Of a stretch of 10,736 nucleotides of DNA, positions 1-5,799 are shown one piece after another (position 1 is the first letter of the stretch; each line of letters opens with the position of its first letter). The notes under the pieces were generated by a model. It worked only from the letters and a program-made list of their open reading frames with translations, had not been told where the DNA came from and made no database searches. The translations under genes were made by a program, and so were the position numbers. The DNA is from Caldisphaera sp046536515 (lineage in GTDB: Archaea > Thermoproteota > Thermoprotei_A > Sulfolobales > Acidilobaceae), in the NCBI RefSeq assembly GCF_046536515.1, contig NZ_JAWDMQ010000044.1:1-10736 (forward strand), given 5' to 3'.

Positions 1-161
1 ATTAAAATATATGGAGGAGCTGCTACTGTTGTACTAGTTGTAGTAACTTTCTTAGTTGAATAATAATATGCTAATCCACCAGCAATTACAACAACTATTA
101 TTACAACAACTATTGCAATTAAAGTTCCTGTGGAAACAGATCTATACCTACTATTATCCAA
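1..161 (-). CDS. N-terminus of a membrane-anchored surface protein, probably a solute-binding protein (partial)
   Basis: Reading the minus strand from a TTG at 159-161 gives 53 residues before the window edge; no stop is reached. The protein opens MDNSRYRSVSTGTLIA, continues with an uninterrupted Val/Ile/Ala stretch (about residues 14-32), then AYYYSTKK and a Thr/Ser/Val-rich spacer. A short basic head, one hydrophobic helix and a Thr-rich spacer are typical of extracytoplasmic binding proteins of Thermoproteota, which are often exported through a class III (pilin-like) signal. The RS/VST junction could be such a cleavage site; that is inference. I chose TTG because GAGGTG lies 9 bases upstream (171-176) and a TATA-like TTAAATA sits about 40 bases upstream. 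An in-frame ATG at 192-194 would add 11 residues but lies only a few bases after that TATA element. The ligand cannot be told from this fragment. Confidence 0.6.
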   Translation of the reverse strand, partial: MDNSRYRSVSTGTLIAIVVVIIVVVIAGGLAYYYSTKKVTTTSTTVAAPPYIL

Positions 162-170
162 GATTACATA

Positions 171-176
171 CACCTC
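171..176 (-). promoter_or_regulatory. Shine-Dalgarno sequence deciding the TTG start of the surface protein
   Basis: On the minus strand this reads GAGGTG, nine bases before the TTG at 159-161. It complements the 3' end of archaeal 16S rRNA. Together with a TATA-like element near 201-207 it favours the TTG over the upstream in-frame ATG. Confidence 0.45.
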
Positions 177-292
177 TCTAATGTTTATTAGCATATCAGA
201 CTATTTAAGCATTTTTAATTAGTTTATTAATAAATTAATAACTAAATATTTTAGAGATAAAACAGTGTGTAAACTGCAAGCCCAAAACAGCT

Positions 293-323
293 CTGAAAAG
301 CCCATCAGGGCAGGAAGGTTCAG
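293..323 (-). repeat. Degenerate, inverted copy of the transposon right-end repeat
   Basis: On the minus strand this stretch reads CTGAACCTTCCTG, then a GCCC-TGAT-GGGC hairpin, then CTTTTCAG. The order matches the copies at 880, 8582, 8778 and 10416: CTGAC terminus, pyrimidine tract, GCCC/GGGC hairpin, GCTTTCAG-like tail. It is the only copy in this orientation. It sits in a GC-richer island (about 265-360) inside a very AT-rich spacer between two divergent genes. A second small inverted repeat, TTCAGA/TCTGAA, overlaps its edge (319-324 and 332-337). I see no reading frame here. An unrelated small structured RNA remains possible. Confidence 0.4.
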
Positions 324-442
324 ATATGTTGGTCTGAAGGATATGTAATACGACAGCTTTATTTTTAAAAAGTATTTCGATTATTATAATTTCAATTTAA
401 AAATTTAAGCGGAGATTACTTAGTTTATAAATAGGGATAAAA

Positions 443-883
443 ATGGAAAAATTTTTTGAAGATGTTGCTGTAGGAGAAACTTATGAAACTTCTGGCAGAA
501 CTATAACTGAAGCAGATATAGTAAACTTTGCAGGAATAAGCGGAGACTTCAATAGAATTCACATGGACGAAGAATATGCGAAGAAAACAATTTATGGCAC
601 TAGGATTGCACATGGGCTTCTTGTAATTTCTATGGTTTCTGGATTAAGATTAAGAACTGTAAATTTTGATTCAAGCTTAATAGCGCTATATGGAATTGAT
701 AATTTACGTTTTACTTCTCCTGTAAAAATAGGAGATACTATAAGAGCAAAAATAACTGTTACCAAAAAAGAGGAAAAGGAAAAAGGTGGGTTATTAACAT
801 TAAGGCATGAAGTTCTTAACCAGAAAAATGAATTAGTTGCTGTGTTTGATTTATTGCTAATGGTATCATATAAAAATAGCTGA
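443..883 (+). CDS. MaoC-type (R)-specific enoyl-CoA hydratase
   Basis: This 146-residue protein is a single hot-dog fold of the MaoC/hydratase 2 family, whose members usually have 130-160 residues. They add water to trans-2-enoyl-CoA thioesters in the cytoplasm. The family motif is at residues 33-41 (SGDFNRIHM): Asp35 and His40 form the D-x4-H catalytic pair, and GTRIAHGLL follows at 52-60. The usual Pro after the motif Asn is Arg38, so the substrate pocket may differ. AGGGAT lies about five bases before the ATG as a weak ribosome site, with a TATA-like TTTAAAAA near 395-404. The stop TGA lies inside a transposon-end remnant beginning at 880, so the final residues may not be ancestral. A CoA transferase gene follows 102 bp downstream with its own promoter, which suggests a shared acyl-CoA pathway. 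The substrate is unknown. Confidence 0.88.
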   Translation: MEKFFEDVAVGETYETSGRTITEADIVNFAGISGDFNRIHMDEEYAKKTIYGTRIAHGLLVISMVSGLRLRTVNFDSSLIALYGIDNLRFTSPVKIGDTIRAKITVTKKEEKEKGGLLTLRHEVLNQKNELVAVFDLLLMVSYKNS

Positions 884-910
884 CCCCCTTTCCGCCCTAA
901 AGAGCGAGAC
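880..910 (+). repeat. Solo right-end-like repeat supplying the MaoC stop codon
   Basis: The stretch starts CTGACC, has a pyrimidine tract (CCCTTTCC), then GCCC-TAAA-GAGC and GAGAC. One base of the stem is mismatched compared with the GCCC/GGGC form. The bases after it (to about 930) resemble those following the copy at 8582 (GGCTTTCAGTTGTAAATTAA). The TGA stop of the upstream hydratase gene (881-883) is part of the conserved CTGAC terminus. No transposase frame remains, so I read it as a decayed solo end of an IS200/IS605-like element. Confidence 0.6.
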
Positions 911-930
911 TATTAATTATAAATTTAAAG

Positions 931-977
931 TTTATAAAAGTATATAAATATCTCTTAGCTATTTATTAATGGGTGGT
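931..977 (+). promoter_or_regulatory. Promoter and ribosome site of the CoA transferase gene
   Basis: Two TATA-like stretches, TTTATAAAAG at 931-940 and TATATAAATA at 941-950, are followed by GGTGGT at 972-977, eight bases before the ATG at 986. The spacing implies a start near 965-972 and a short leader carrying the ribosome site. Confidence 0.5.
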
Positions 978-985
978 TAATATTC

Positions 986-2122
986 ATGGATAACAATTAT
1001 TTACCTTTAAAAGGTGTAAGAGTGCTTGATTTATCTCATACTGCATCCGGTCCTTTCGCAACACTGATTATGGCCGATTTAGGTGCTGAAGTGATCAAAA
1101 TCGAACCTCCAGAAGGTGATGAGGCTAGAAAATTTGCTCCAATAGTAAATGGACTTAGTTCGTACTTTGCTTCGTTTAATAGAGGAAAAAAGAGTGTAAT
1201 TTTAGATTTAAAAAACAATGAGGATAGAGATTTTCTTTATAACTTAGTCAAAGAAAGTAATGTTTTTGTAGAAAATTATAGGCCAGGGGTTAGAGAGAAA
1301 CTAGGTGTAGATCCAGATACATTGTTTAAAATAAATAAAAATTTGATATATATAAGCATAAAGGGTTTCAGGCCAAACAGCCAATATAATGATAAACCTG
1401 CTTATGACTTAATAGTACAAGCTATGAGCGGTCTTATGCTTACAACTGGTATCGAAGGTGATCCTCCAATAAAAGTTCCTTTTGCAGTTTTTGATGTCAT
1501 AACGGGCCTTTTTGCAGCATTATATGCTATATCAGGCTTATATTCAAGTATAAGACCTTTTTATACAGAGGTATACTTATATGATAGTGGATTGTTTTCA
1601 ATGTCATTTATACCTTCGATGTATTTGATAGCCAAAGAAAAACCAAAAAGGCTTGGTTCGGCTCATCCTAGCATTGTGCCTTATCAGGCATTTAAAGATT
1701 CTCATAATAAATGGTTTATTGTTGCAGTAGCTAATGATAGACAATGGGAGAAATTATGTGAAGTAACAGGGCTTAATTCATTAATTAATGACCAAAGGTT
1801 TAAATCTAATGAGGATAGAGTTAAAAACAGAGATCAATTAATATCTATTTTGCAAGAAGTCTTTAGTAAAAATACCAGAGACTATTGGTTATCCCTATTT
1901 GAAAAGGCTAAAATACCATCATCACCTGTATATGATATTGATGAAGTCTTTGATGATCCATATGCTAATTATGTTCTGTTTGAACTAAATCAAAGTTTTG
2001 GAAAAATTAAACAATTAAAAGAGCCAGCAACTATAAATGGAAAAGAACCGATTTCTAATATATCTGTTCCTATGTTAGGAGAAAATACGCAAGAAATAAA
2101 ACAAAGATTTAGAAAAAGTTAA
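986..2122 (+). CDS. Class III (CaiB/BaiF family) acyl-CoA transferase
   Basis: This 378-residue cytoplasmic enzyme moves CoA between carboxylic acids through a covalent aspartyl intermediate. Family features are the N-terminal LKGVRVLDLSHTASGPFA followed by LADLGAEVIKIE-type sequence (here MADLGAEVIKIEPP, 29-42), FNRGKKSVILDLK (64-76), VENYRPG (95-101) and PAYDLIVQAMSGLM (138-151). Asp141 in the last motif aligns with the catalytic Asp of formyl-CoA transferase. The C-terminal half has the usual RLGSAHPSIVPYQAF block (222-236). Length is slightly below the common 390-410 residues but both halves are present. The upstream MaoC hydratase suggests work on the same acyl-CoA. The donor and acceptor acids are not readable from sequence. 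The 3' end converges on the archease gene with 12 bases between the stops. Confidence 0.9.
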   Translation: MDNNYLPLKGVRVLDLSHTASGPFATLIMADLGAEVIKIEPPEGDEARKFAPIVNGLSSYFASFNRGKKSVILDLKNNEDRDFLYNLVKESNVFVENYRPGVREKLGVDPDTLFKINKNLIYISIKGFRPNSQYNDKPAYDLIVQAMSGLMLTTGIEGDPPIKVPFAVFDVITGLFAALYAISGLYSSIRPFYTEVYLYDSGLFSMSFIPSMYLIAKEKPKRLGSAHPSIVPYQAFKDSHNKWFIVAVANDRQWEKLCEVTGLNSLINDQRFKSNEDRVKNRDQLISILQEVFSKNTRDYWLSLFEKAKIPSSPVYDIDEVFDDPYANYVLFELNQSFGKIKQLKEPATINGKEPISNISVPMLGENTQEIKQRFRKS

Positions 2123-2134
2123 TATTAAACGTTT

Positions 2135-2566
2135 TTATATATCAACAACAAAAAATAAAACCCAACAATTCCCTTCCTGTCTAATTTCCATCTGTGAGTA
2201 AGTCATAGCTTTAACTATAGTTCTGTGTTCATGAATATTAGCGTCAAACTTATCTCCGTAAGCAATTGCATTAAGTTTGTTATTTTGTAAATCAACTTTA
2301 ACATTGAATTTGCTAAATACCAATCCCTCAGAATCAGTATAGTATAGTAAAGATTCTATCCATTTATATAGTAAATTGTATAGGTCTAACCCTTCTATAT
2401 CTATTTTTACATTGTTTATAGGTTTAACTTTACTTGTGTCTGTTATTATTTCATAAACTCCTAATGCGGCCTGTTCAAAAGCTTCGTTAATTGAATTACC
2501 TAATGCTTTTATTAATACATCACTTGTATGATCTAGGAATTCAAACCCTGGGCAGTTTAATTTCAC
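2135..2566 (-). CDS. Archease, tRNA-ligase (RtcB) cofactor
   Basis: Archease speeds guanylylation and turnover of the RNA ligase RtcB, which joins tRNA exons and repairs RNA. The protein starts with the signature FEFLDHTSD (residues 8-16 from the chosen start), has a Glu/Asp-rich middle with YKWIESLLY, and ends CWVLFFVVDI, where the penultimate Asp is the conserved metal-binding C-terminal residue. I chose GTG at 2564-2566 (143 residues), not the ATG at 2618-2620. GGTGGAG stands directly upstream of the GTG, the shorter form matches the usual length of about 140 residues with the signature near the N-terminus, and a TATA-like CTTTATAATA lies directly before the ATG, placing transcription start inside the longer frame. 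It converges with the CoA transferase gene. Confidence 0.88.
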   Translation of the reverse strand: MKLNCPGFEFLDHTSDVLIKALGNSINEAFEQAALGVYEIITDTSKVKPINNVKIDIEGLDLYNLLYKWIESLLYYTDSEGLVFSKFNVKVDLQNNKLNAIAYGDKFDANIHEHRTIVKAMTYSQMEIRQEGNCWVLFFVVDI

Positions 2567-2569
2567 ACC

Positions 2570-2576
2570 CTCCACC
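2570..2576 (-). promoter_or_regulatory. Shine-Dalgarno sequence deciding the GTG start of archease
   Basis: The minus strand reads GGTGGAGGGTGTG here; GGTGG is five bases before the GTG. This is among the strongest ribosome sites in the window and supports the internal start. Confidence 0.6.
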
Positions 2577-2620
2577 AGGAACCCGTTAAGTAATGCAAGG
2601 TTATTTACTTTCATTTTCAT

Positions 2621-2630
2621 TATTATAAAG
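2621..2630 (-). promoter_or_regulatory. TATA-like element upstream of archease
   Basis: The minus strand reads CTTTATAATA. An archaeal TATA box sets initiation about 22-28 bases downstream, here near 2595-2605. That is past the ATG at 2620 and leaves a leader of about 30-40 bases before the GTG start. Confidence 0.4.
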
Positions 2631-2783
2631 GAAGCAAAGTAATTATACTAAAATAATTAGCAATTAAATTAATAATGCTAAAGAGTTGAATTCCTAAGCC
2701 TTGCAATTTCTCATATTTTTGCTTATAAATCAAATTAAAAGAATTACTTAATATTTATCACAATTAATTATGAAATTAATGTA

Positions 2784-2792
2784 ATTTATAAG
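2784..2792 (+). promoter_or_regulatory. TATA box of the tRNA-Gly gene
   Basis: ATTTATAAG is centred about 30 bases before the first tRNA base, the expected spacing for an archaeal tRNA promoter. Confidence 0.55.
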
Positions 2793-2817
2793 TCCCTATT
2801 ATTTTGTATTAATATGG

Positions 2818-2893
2818 GCGGCGGTAGTCTAGCCTGGATTAGGACGCTGGCCCCCCAAGCCAGAGGTCCCGGGTTCAAATCCCGGCCGCCGCA
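2818..2893 (+). tRNA. tRNA-Gly (anticodon CCC)
   Basis: The 76-base gene folds into a full cloverleaf. The acceptor stem is GCGGCGG/CCGCCGC (2818-2824 and 2886-2892) with discriminator A2893. The D stem is GTCT/GGAC-type with GG in the loop. The anticodon stem is CTGGC/GCCAG (2847-2851 and 2859-2863). The T stem is CCGGG/CCCGG around TTCAAAT. The anticodon is CCC at 2854-2856, reading GGG codons. There is no intron and no encoded CCA. The base before the anticodon (position 33, base 2853) is C, where U is nearly universal. A short T-run (TGTTTTAATTT) follows and could end transcription. Confidence 0.95.
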
Positions 2894-3160
2894 TGTTTTA
2901 ATTTAAGATATTATTTAGACCAATTTCTTTTTCTATGTTAATTAATAATATTACTCTGTAAACTTTATAATATTATCACAGGATTTAGCATATTTTTAAT
3001 TTTAATTAAAAAATTAATAATAGTTTTTAACTTTTTAGGATTAAGGTAGTAAAACTTTCTTCCTTGAGGTAGATAGTTCACAATTCATACATAATGAAGA
3101 CTTCTGCAGCTAGTATAAACCTTAAATATACAAACTATATAGAATAACAGGGAGTTGACA
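2894..3160. other. AT-rich spacer with no recognised gene
   Basis: Between the tRNA and the small membrane-protein gene I find no supported reading frame or structured RNA. The left part is almost pure A/T. The only clear signal is the promoter of the next gene at its right end. Confidence 0.5.
3121..3154 (+). promoter_or_regulatory. Promoter and ribosome site of the 34-residue membrane protein gene
   Basis: CTTAAATATA (3121-3130), preceded by AAAC, is a good archaeal TATA box. GGGAG (3150-3154) lies six bases before the ATG at 3161. The predicted start falls near 3148-3152, so the leader is about ten bases. Confidence 0.5.
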
Positions 3161-3265
3161 ATGCATAGAAACAAGTCAAAAAAGAAAACCTTATTGGTAA
3201 TATTTGCTATAATATTGATTGTTGTATTCTTAATACCAGTAATAGGATTAATATTTGCACATTAA
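3161..3265 (+). CDS. Small single-pass membrane protein, 34 residues
   Basis: The frame encodes MHRNKSKKKT, then a hydrophobic helix (about residues 11-33, LLVIFAII to IGLIFA), ending in His. The basic head before one helix predicts a cytoplasmic N-terminus (positive-inside rule). Support for a real gene comes from three signals in the right order: a TATA box at 3121-3130, a GGGAG ribosome site six bases before ATG, and a stop two bases before the end of the convergent rfcL gene. It is too short for routine gene calling. I do not recognise the family and assign no function. It could be a small subunit or regulator of a membrane complex, but nothing nearby says which. Confidence 0.6.
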   Translation: MHRNKSKKKTLLVIFAIILIVVFLIPVIGLIFAH

Positions 3266-3267
3266 AA

Positions 3268-4674
3268 TTATTTGCTTTTGCTTTTTCTATACTTTTTCTT
3301 TGATATTTCCTTGTTTTCAGACTTTACTCCAAATGTATCTAGAGAAACTTGTTTTTTCTCTTTTTCCTCTCCACTTTTCATCTTACTTATTTCTTTTTCC
3401 TCTCCACTTCTTCCTTCTTTTAATATTTCAATTTCTTTTTCTATGTCTTTAAATCTATTGCCTGTTAAGTATTTTAAATCATCCTCATTAAATCCATAAG
3501 CTCTTGATAACATAGCAGCTTTCTCTATATTCCCATATCTTAACATAACTATTATATATTGCATTAAATCAGACTTAACAAACCTCTGAGAAGTATGTAA
3601 CCTTTTAGCCAATAGAGTAGCTATTCTATCTCTGCTTTCTCTTAAACCTTTTAGCTGTGCCATAACTTTAATCCTTTCAGGATAAGAAAATCTATTTTTA
3701 AGCAATTCCCCATTTTTTCTTGAGAAAGTAATTCCAGGACCTATTAAGTCAAAAACATATGAAAGCATATCCCAATTTCCAGATTTCGCTCTTCTTAAAA
3801 ATAATGATGCTCTAGATAAAGAGTCTAAAGCCCTAAATAAATCTTCATAATCACCATATTTCAATGGAACATTATCATTAAACCATGCTATTAAAGTTTC
3901 ATAATCTTCTTCGGAATTTGTAACTGCTCTTTTAGCTTGCCACGCCTCTTTTGCATAAAAAACTCCATTAAGTGTTCTCCATAAATCGATACTTTTATCC
4001 CTACCTTTAATAACAAGCGATACAATATTATATGTTACTTTACCATAACCTTCAGCTACTGACTCTAAATCATTTATGGCTCCTCTTAAATCGCCCATAC
4101 TTTTCTCTGCAATATATTTTAAGGCCTCTCTTTCACACTCTAGTTTTTCTTTATTACAAATGTTTTGAAGGACTGATATTACCTGATTTAAGGTTAAATT
4201 TTTAAATTCAACCATAGAGACTATTTCTCTTAAAGGTCTTAGTTGATCCTTCCAAGGGTCATTAGCAGTTAATATGATTGGGTTTATTGTATTTGGAATT
4301 ATTTTAATTAATTCATCGATTCCCCCTATATCACCTCTCGGGCTTAAACCATCAACCTCGTCCATTAAAATTAATGTCATTTTTTTAAACAAGGGCCTTT
4401 TTTGGGATGCTATAGCAACTCTTTTTCTAATGTCCTCTTTTCTTCTGTAATCGCTGGCATTTAATTCCAGCAACTCTAAATCATATTCTCTAACAATTGC
4501 TTCAACAAGGCTCGTCTTTCCAACACCAGGAGGGCCATATAATAGTAAGGCCTTTTTTTCAGGTCTTCTTCCTTCAAGCCAAGAATGCAACCAGGTTAAG
4601 ATTTGGCTTTTAGCTTCTTCTTGATTTACTATATCGTCAACTTTTTTAGGTCTGTATTTAATTATCCATGGCAT
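3268..4674 (-). CDS. rfcL: Replication factor C large subunit (clamp loader)
   Basis: RfcL joins four RfcS subunits to load the PCNA clamp at primer-template junctions. From the chosen ATG (468 residues) it opens MPWIIKYRPKKVDDIVNQ, the usual RFC start. Walker A is GPPGVGKT (47-54), Walker B LILMDEVD (101-108) and sensor 1 LTAND (135-139), followed by the helical lid and collar. The C-terminal tail is Lys/Glu-rich and holds a PCNA-binding-like QVSLDTFG (442-449), then more lysines to the end. The frame extends 19 codons further upstream (to 4731), overlapping rfcS. I reject that because the extra residues precede the conserved start and only the shorter form fits the family. It begins 20 bases after the rfcS stop, so the two are almost certainly one operon. 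No strong ribosome site precedes the ATG. Confidence 0.95.
   Translation of the reverse strand: MPWIIKYRPKKVDDIVNQEEAKSQILTWLHSWLEGRRPEKKALLLYGPPGVGKTSLVEAIVREYDLELLELNASDYRRKEDIRKRVAIASQKRPLFKKMTLILMDEVDGLSPRGDIGGIDELIKIIPNTINPIILTANDPWKDQLRPLREIVSMVEFKNLTLNQVISVLQNICNKEKLECEREALKYIAEKSMGDLRGAINDLESVAEGYGKVTYNIVSLVIKGRDKSIDLWRTLNGVFYAKEAWQAKRAVTNSEEDYETLIAWFNDNVPLKYGDYEDLFRALDSLSRASLFLRRAKSGNWDMLSYVFDLIGPGITFSRKNGELLKNRFSYPERIKVMAQLKGLRESRDRIATLLAKRLHTSQRFVKSDLMQYIIVMLRYGNIEKAAMLSRAYGFNEDDLKYLTGNRFKDIEKEIEILKEGRSGEEKEISKMKSGEEKEKKQVSLDTFGVKSENKEISKKKYRKSKSK
3360..3409 (-). repeat. In-frame duplication in the rfcL tail
   Basis: A 17-base sequence (CTTTTTCCTCTCCACTT on the plus strand) occurs at 3360-3376 and again at 3393-3409, exactly 33 bases apart. 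In RfcL it encodes SGEEKE twice, 11 residues apart, just before the PCNA-binding-like motif. It is most simply a tandem duplication in a low-complexity charged linker. Confidence 0.8.
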
Positions 4675-4694
4675 TTTTATTTCAAAGGACAAAT

Positions 4695-5672
4695 TTAGGC
4701 ACCCAACTTCTTGCCCATCATAGAAAGCCATGCCAAAAACGCGCTAAGTTGTATATCTTCATCGCTACCCTCTGCGATTCTAAAATGAATTTCTCCAAGG
4801 TAATCGGCTATTAAAACTCTTAATTCTTCGCTTATTTTTAAGTCTGTTCCCATTATTTCTCTATGTATTTGCCTTACCACATCTTCGCCGCTCAAACCAT
4901 ATTCTATCATAACTTTCCTCAGTAGTTCTCTTGCCTCAATGAAATTACCTTTTAAAGATGTTTCTATCATATCTCTAACATCTTTCGGCCTTGCCATACC
5001 GACTACTTTAAACACAAGATCTGAAGACACCTTACCTAAATAAGCTGATGCTTGTAAAATATTAATAGCTTTTCTCATGTCTCCTTCCGATATTTCATAT
5101 ATTACATCCAAAGCATCTTCTTCATAGTCAATTTTCTCCTTATCGGCTATATACTTAAGGCGATTTACTATATCTTCTTTCTTCAAAGCTGTGAATCTGA
5201 AGAAAGCGCACCTGCTTTGTATTGCATCAATTATTTTAGAAGGATAATTTGCAGCCAAAATAAACCTGGTTGACGCGCTATATAATTCCATGAGTCTTCT
5301 TAGAGCCTGTTGAGCATCGCTTGTCATATTATCGGCTTCATCCAATAATATAATTTTAAATGGAATATCTGATGGTGTTTTACTTCTAGCAAATTCCTTT
5401 ACTTTTTCTCTTATAGTATCTATGCCTCTTTCATCGCTTGCATTAAATTCTAACATAAATTGTTGATATACATCTCCGTATAAGTCGTGTGCTAATGCAT
5501 GAGCAGCCGTAGTTTTACCAGTTCCAGGAGGCCCAGCAAATAGTAAGTGTGGCATGTTTTTTTCGTTAACGAATTTCATAAGTCTAGCTGTTATATCCTG
5601 TTGATTTATTATATCCTTTAAAGATCTTGGTCTATATTTTTCTGTCCATAGAAGTTCTGTAACTGAACTCAT
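4695..5672 (-). CDS. rfcS: Replication factor C small subunit (clamp loader)
   Basis: RfcS forms the ATP-hydrolysing tetramer of the archaeal clamp loader. The 325-residue protein has LLWTEKYRPRSLKDIINQ near its start, Walker A GPPGTGKT (47-54), Walker B with DEAD (IILLDEAD, 107-114), sensor 1 LAANYPS (139-145) and the subunit-interface Ser-Arg-Cys motif (153-155) that supplies the arginine finger. The length is normal and no intein is present, although archaeal rfc genes sometimes carry one. The start has GGTGA five bases upstream of ATG. It is first in the operon with rfcL and diverges from the aconitase gene across a short promoter region. Confidence 0.97.
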   Translation of the reverse strand: MSSVTELLWTEKYRPRSLKDIINQQDITARLMKFVNEKNMPHLLFAGPPGTGKTTAAHALAHDLYGDVYQQFMLEFNASDERGIDTIREKVKEFARSKTPSDIPFKIILLDEADNMTSDAQQALRRLMELYSASTRFILAANYPSKIIDAIQSRCAFFRFTALKKEDIVNRLKYIADKEKIDYEEDALDVIYEISEGDMRKAINILQASAYLGKVSSDLVFKVVGMARPKDVRDMIETSLKGNFIEARELLRKVMIEYGLSGEDVVRQIHREIMGTDLKISEELRVLIADYLGEIHFRIAEGSDEDIQLSAFLAWLSMMGKKLGA

Positions 5673-5799
5673 TTTTTCACCATATATAATAAGTATTCTC
5701 AGAAATTTAAATTAAACACCTCTTGTTATAAAAGTTATATAAAATTAATAAATTACGCTTTAATAACTCAATTTTAACATTCTATCTTGGGTGCCAGAA
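5673..5799. promoter_or_regulatory. Divergent promoter region between rfcS and aconitase
   Basis: For aconitase, TATA-like GTTATAAAAG (5725-5734) and TTATATAAAA (5735-5744) precede GGGTG (5789-5793), which lies six bases before the ATG at 5800. For rfcS, a TTTAAATT-like element lies around 5704-5712 on the opposite strand, about 30 bases before the ATG. I see no clear operator palindrome. Confidence 0.45.

Noticed and set aside
265..365. Signal recognition particle RNA or C/D box sRNA in the GC-richer island
   Set aside because: A CAGGAAGG string recalls the SRP helix 8 tip, but closing pairs and the asymmetric loop are missing and the island is too short. CTGA boxes exist (293-296, 333-336) but there is no RTGATGA C box. 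A degenerate right-end repeat explains it better.
4675..4731. 19-residue N-terminal extension of RfcL overlapping rfcS
   Set aside because: RFC proteins start at the PWxxKYRPK block; the extension has no family counterpart and would overlap the rfcS 3' end by 37 bases.
5791..5799. GTG start of aconitase adding Met-Pro-Glu
   Set aside because: The GTG is part of the GGGTG ribosome site serving the ATG at 5800, and no other ribosome site precedes it at a usable distance.
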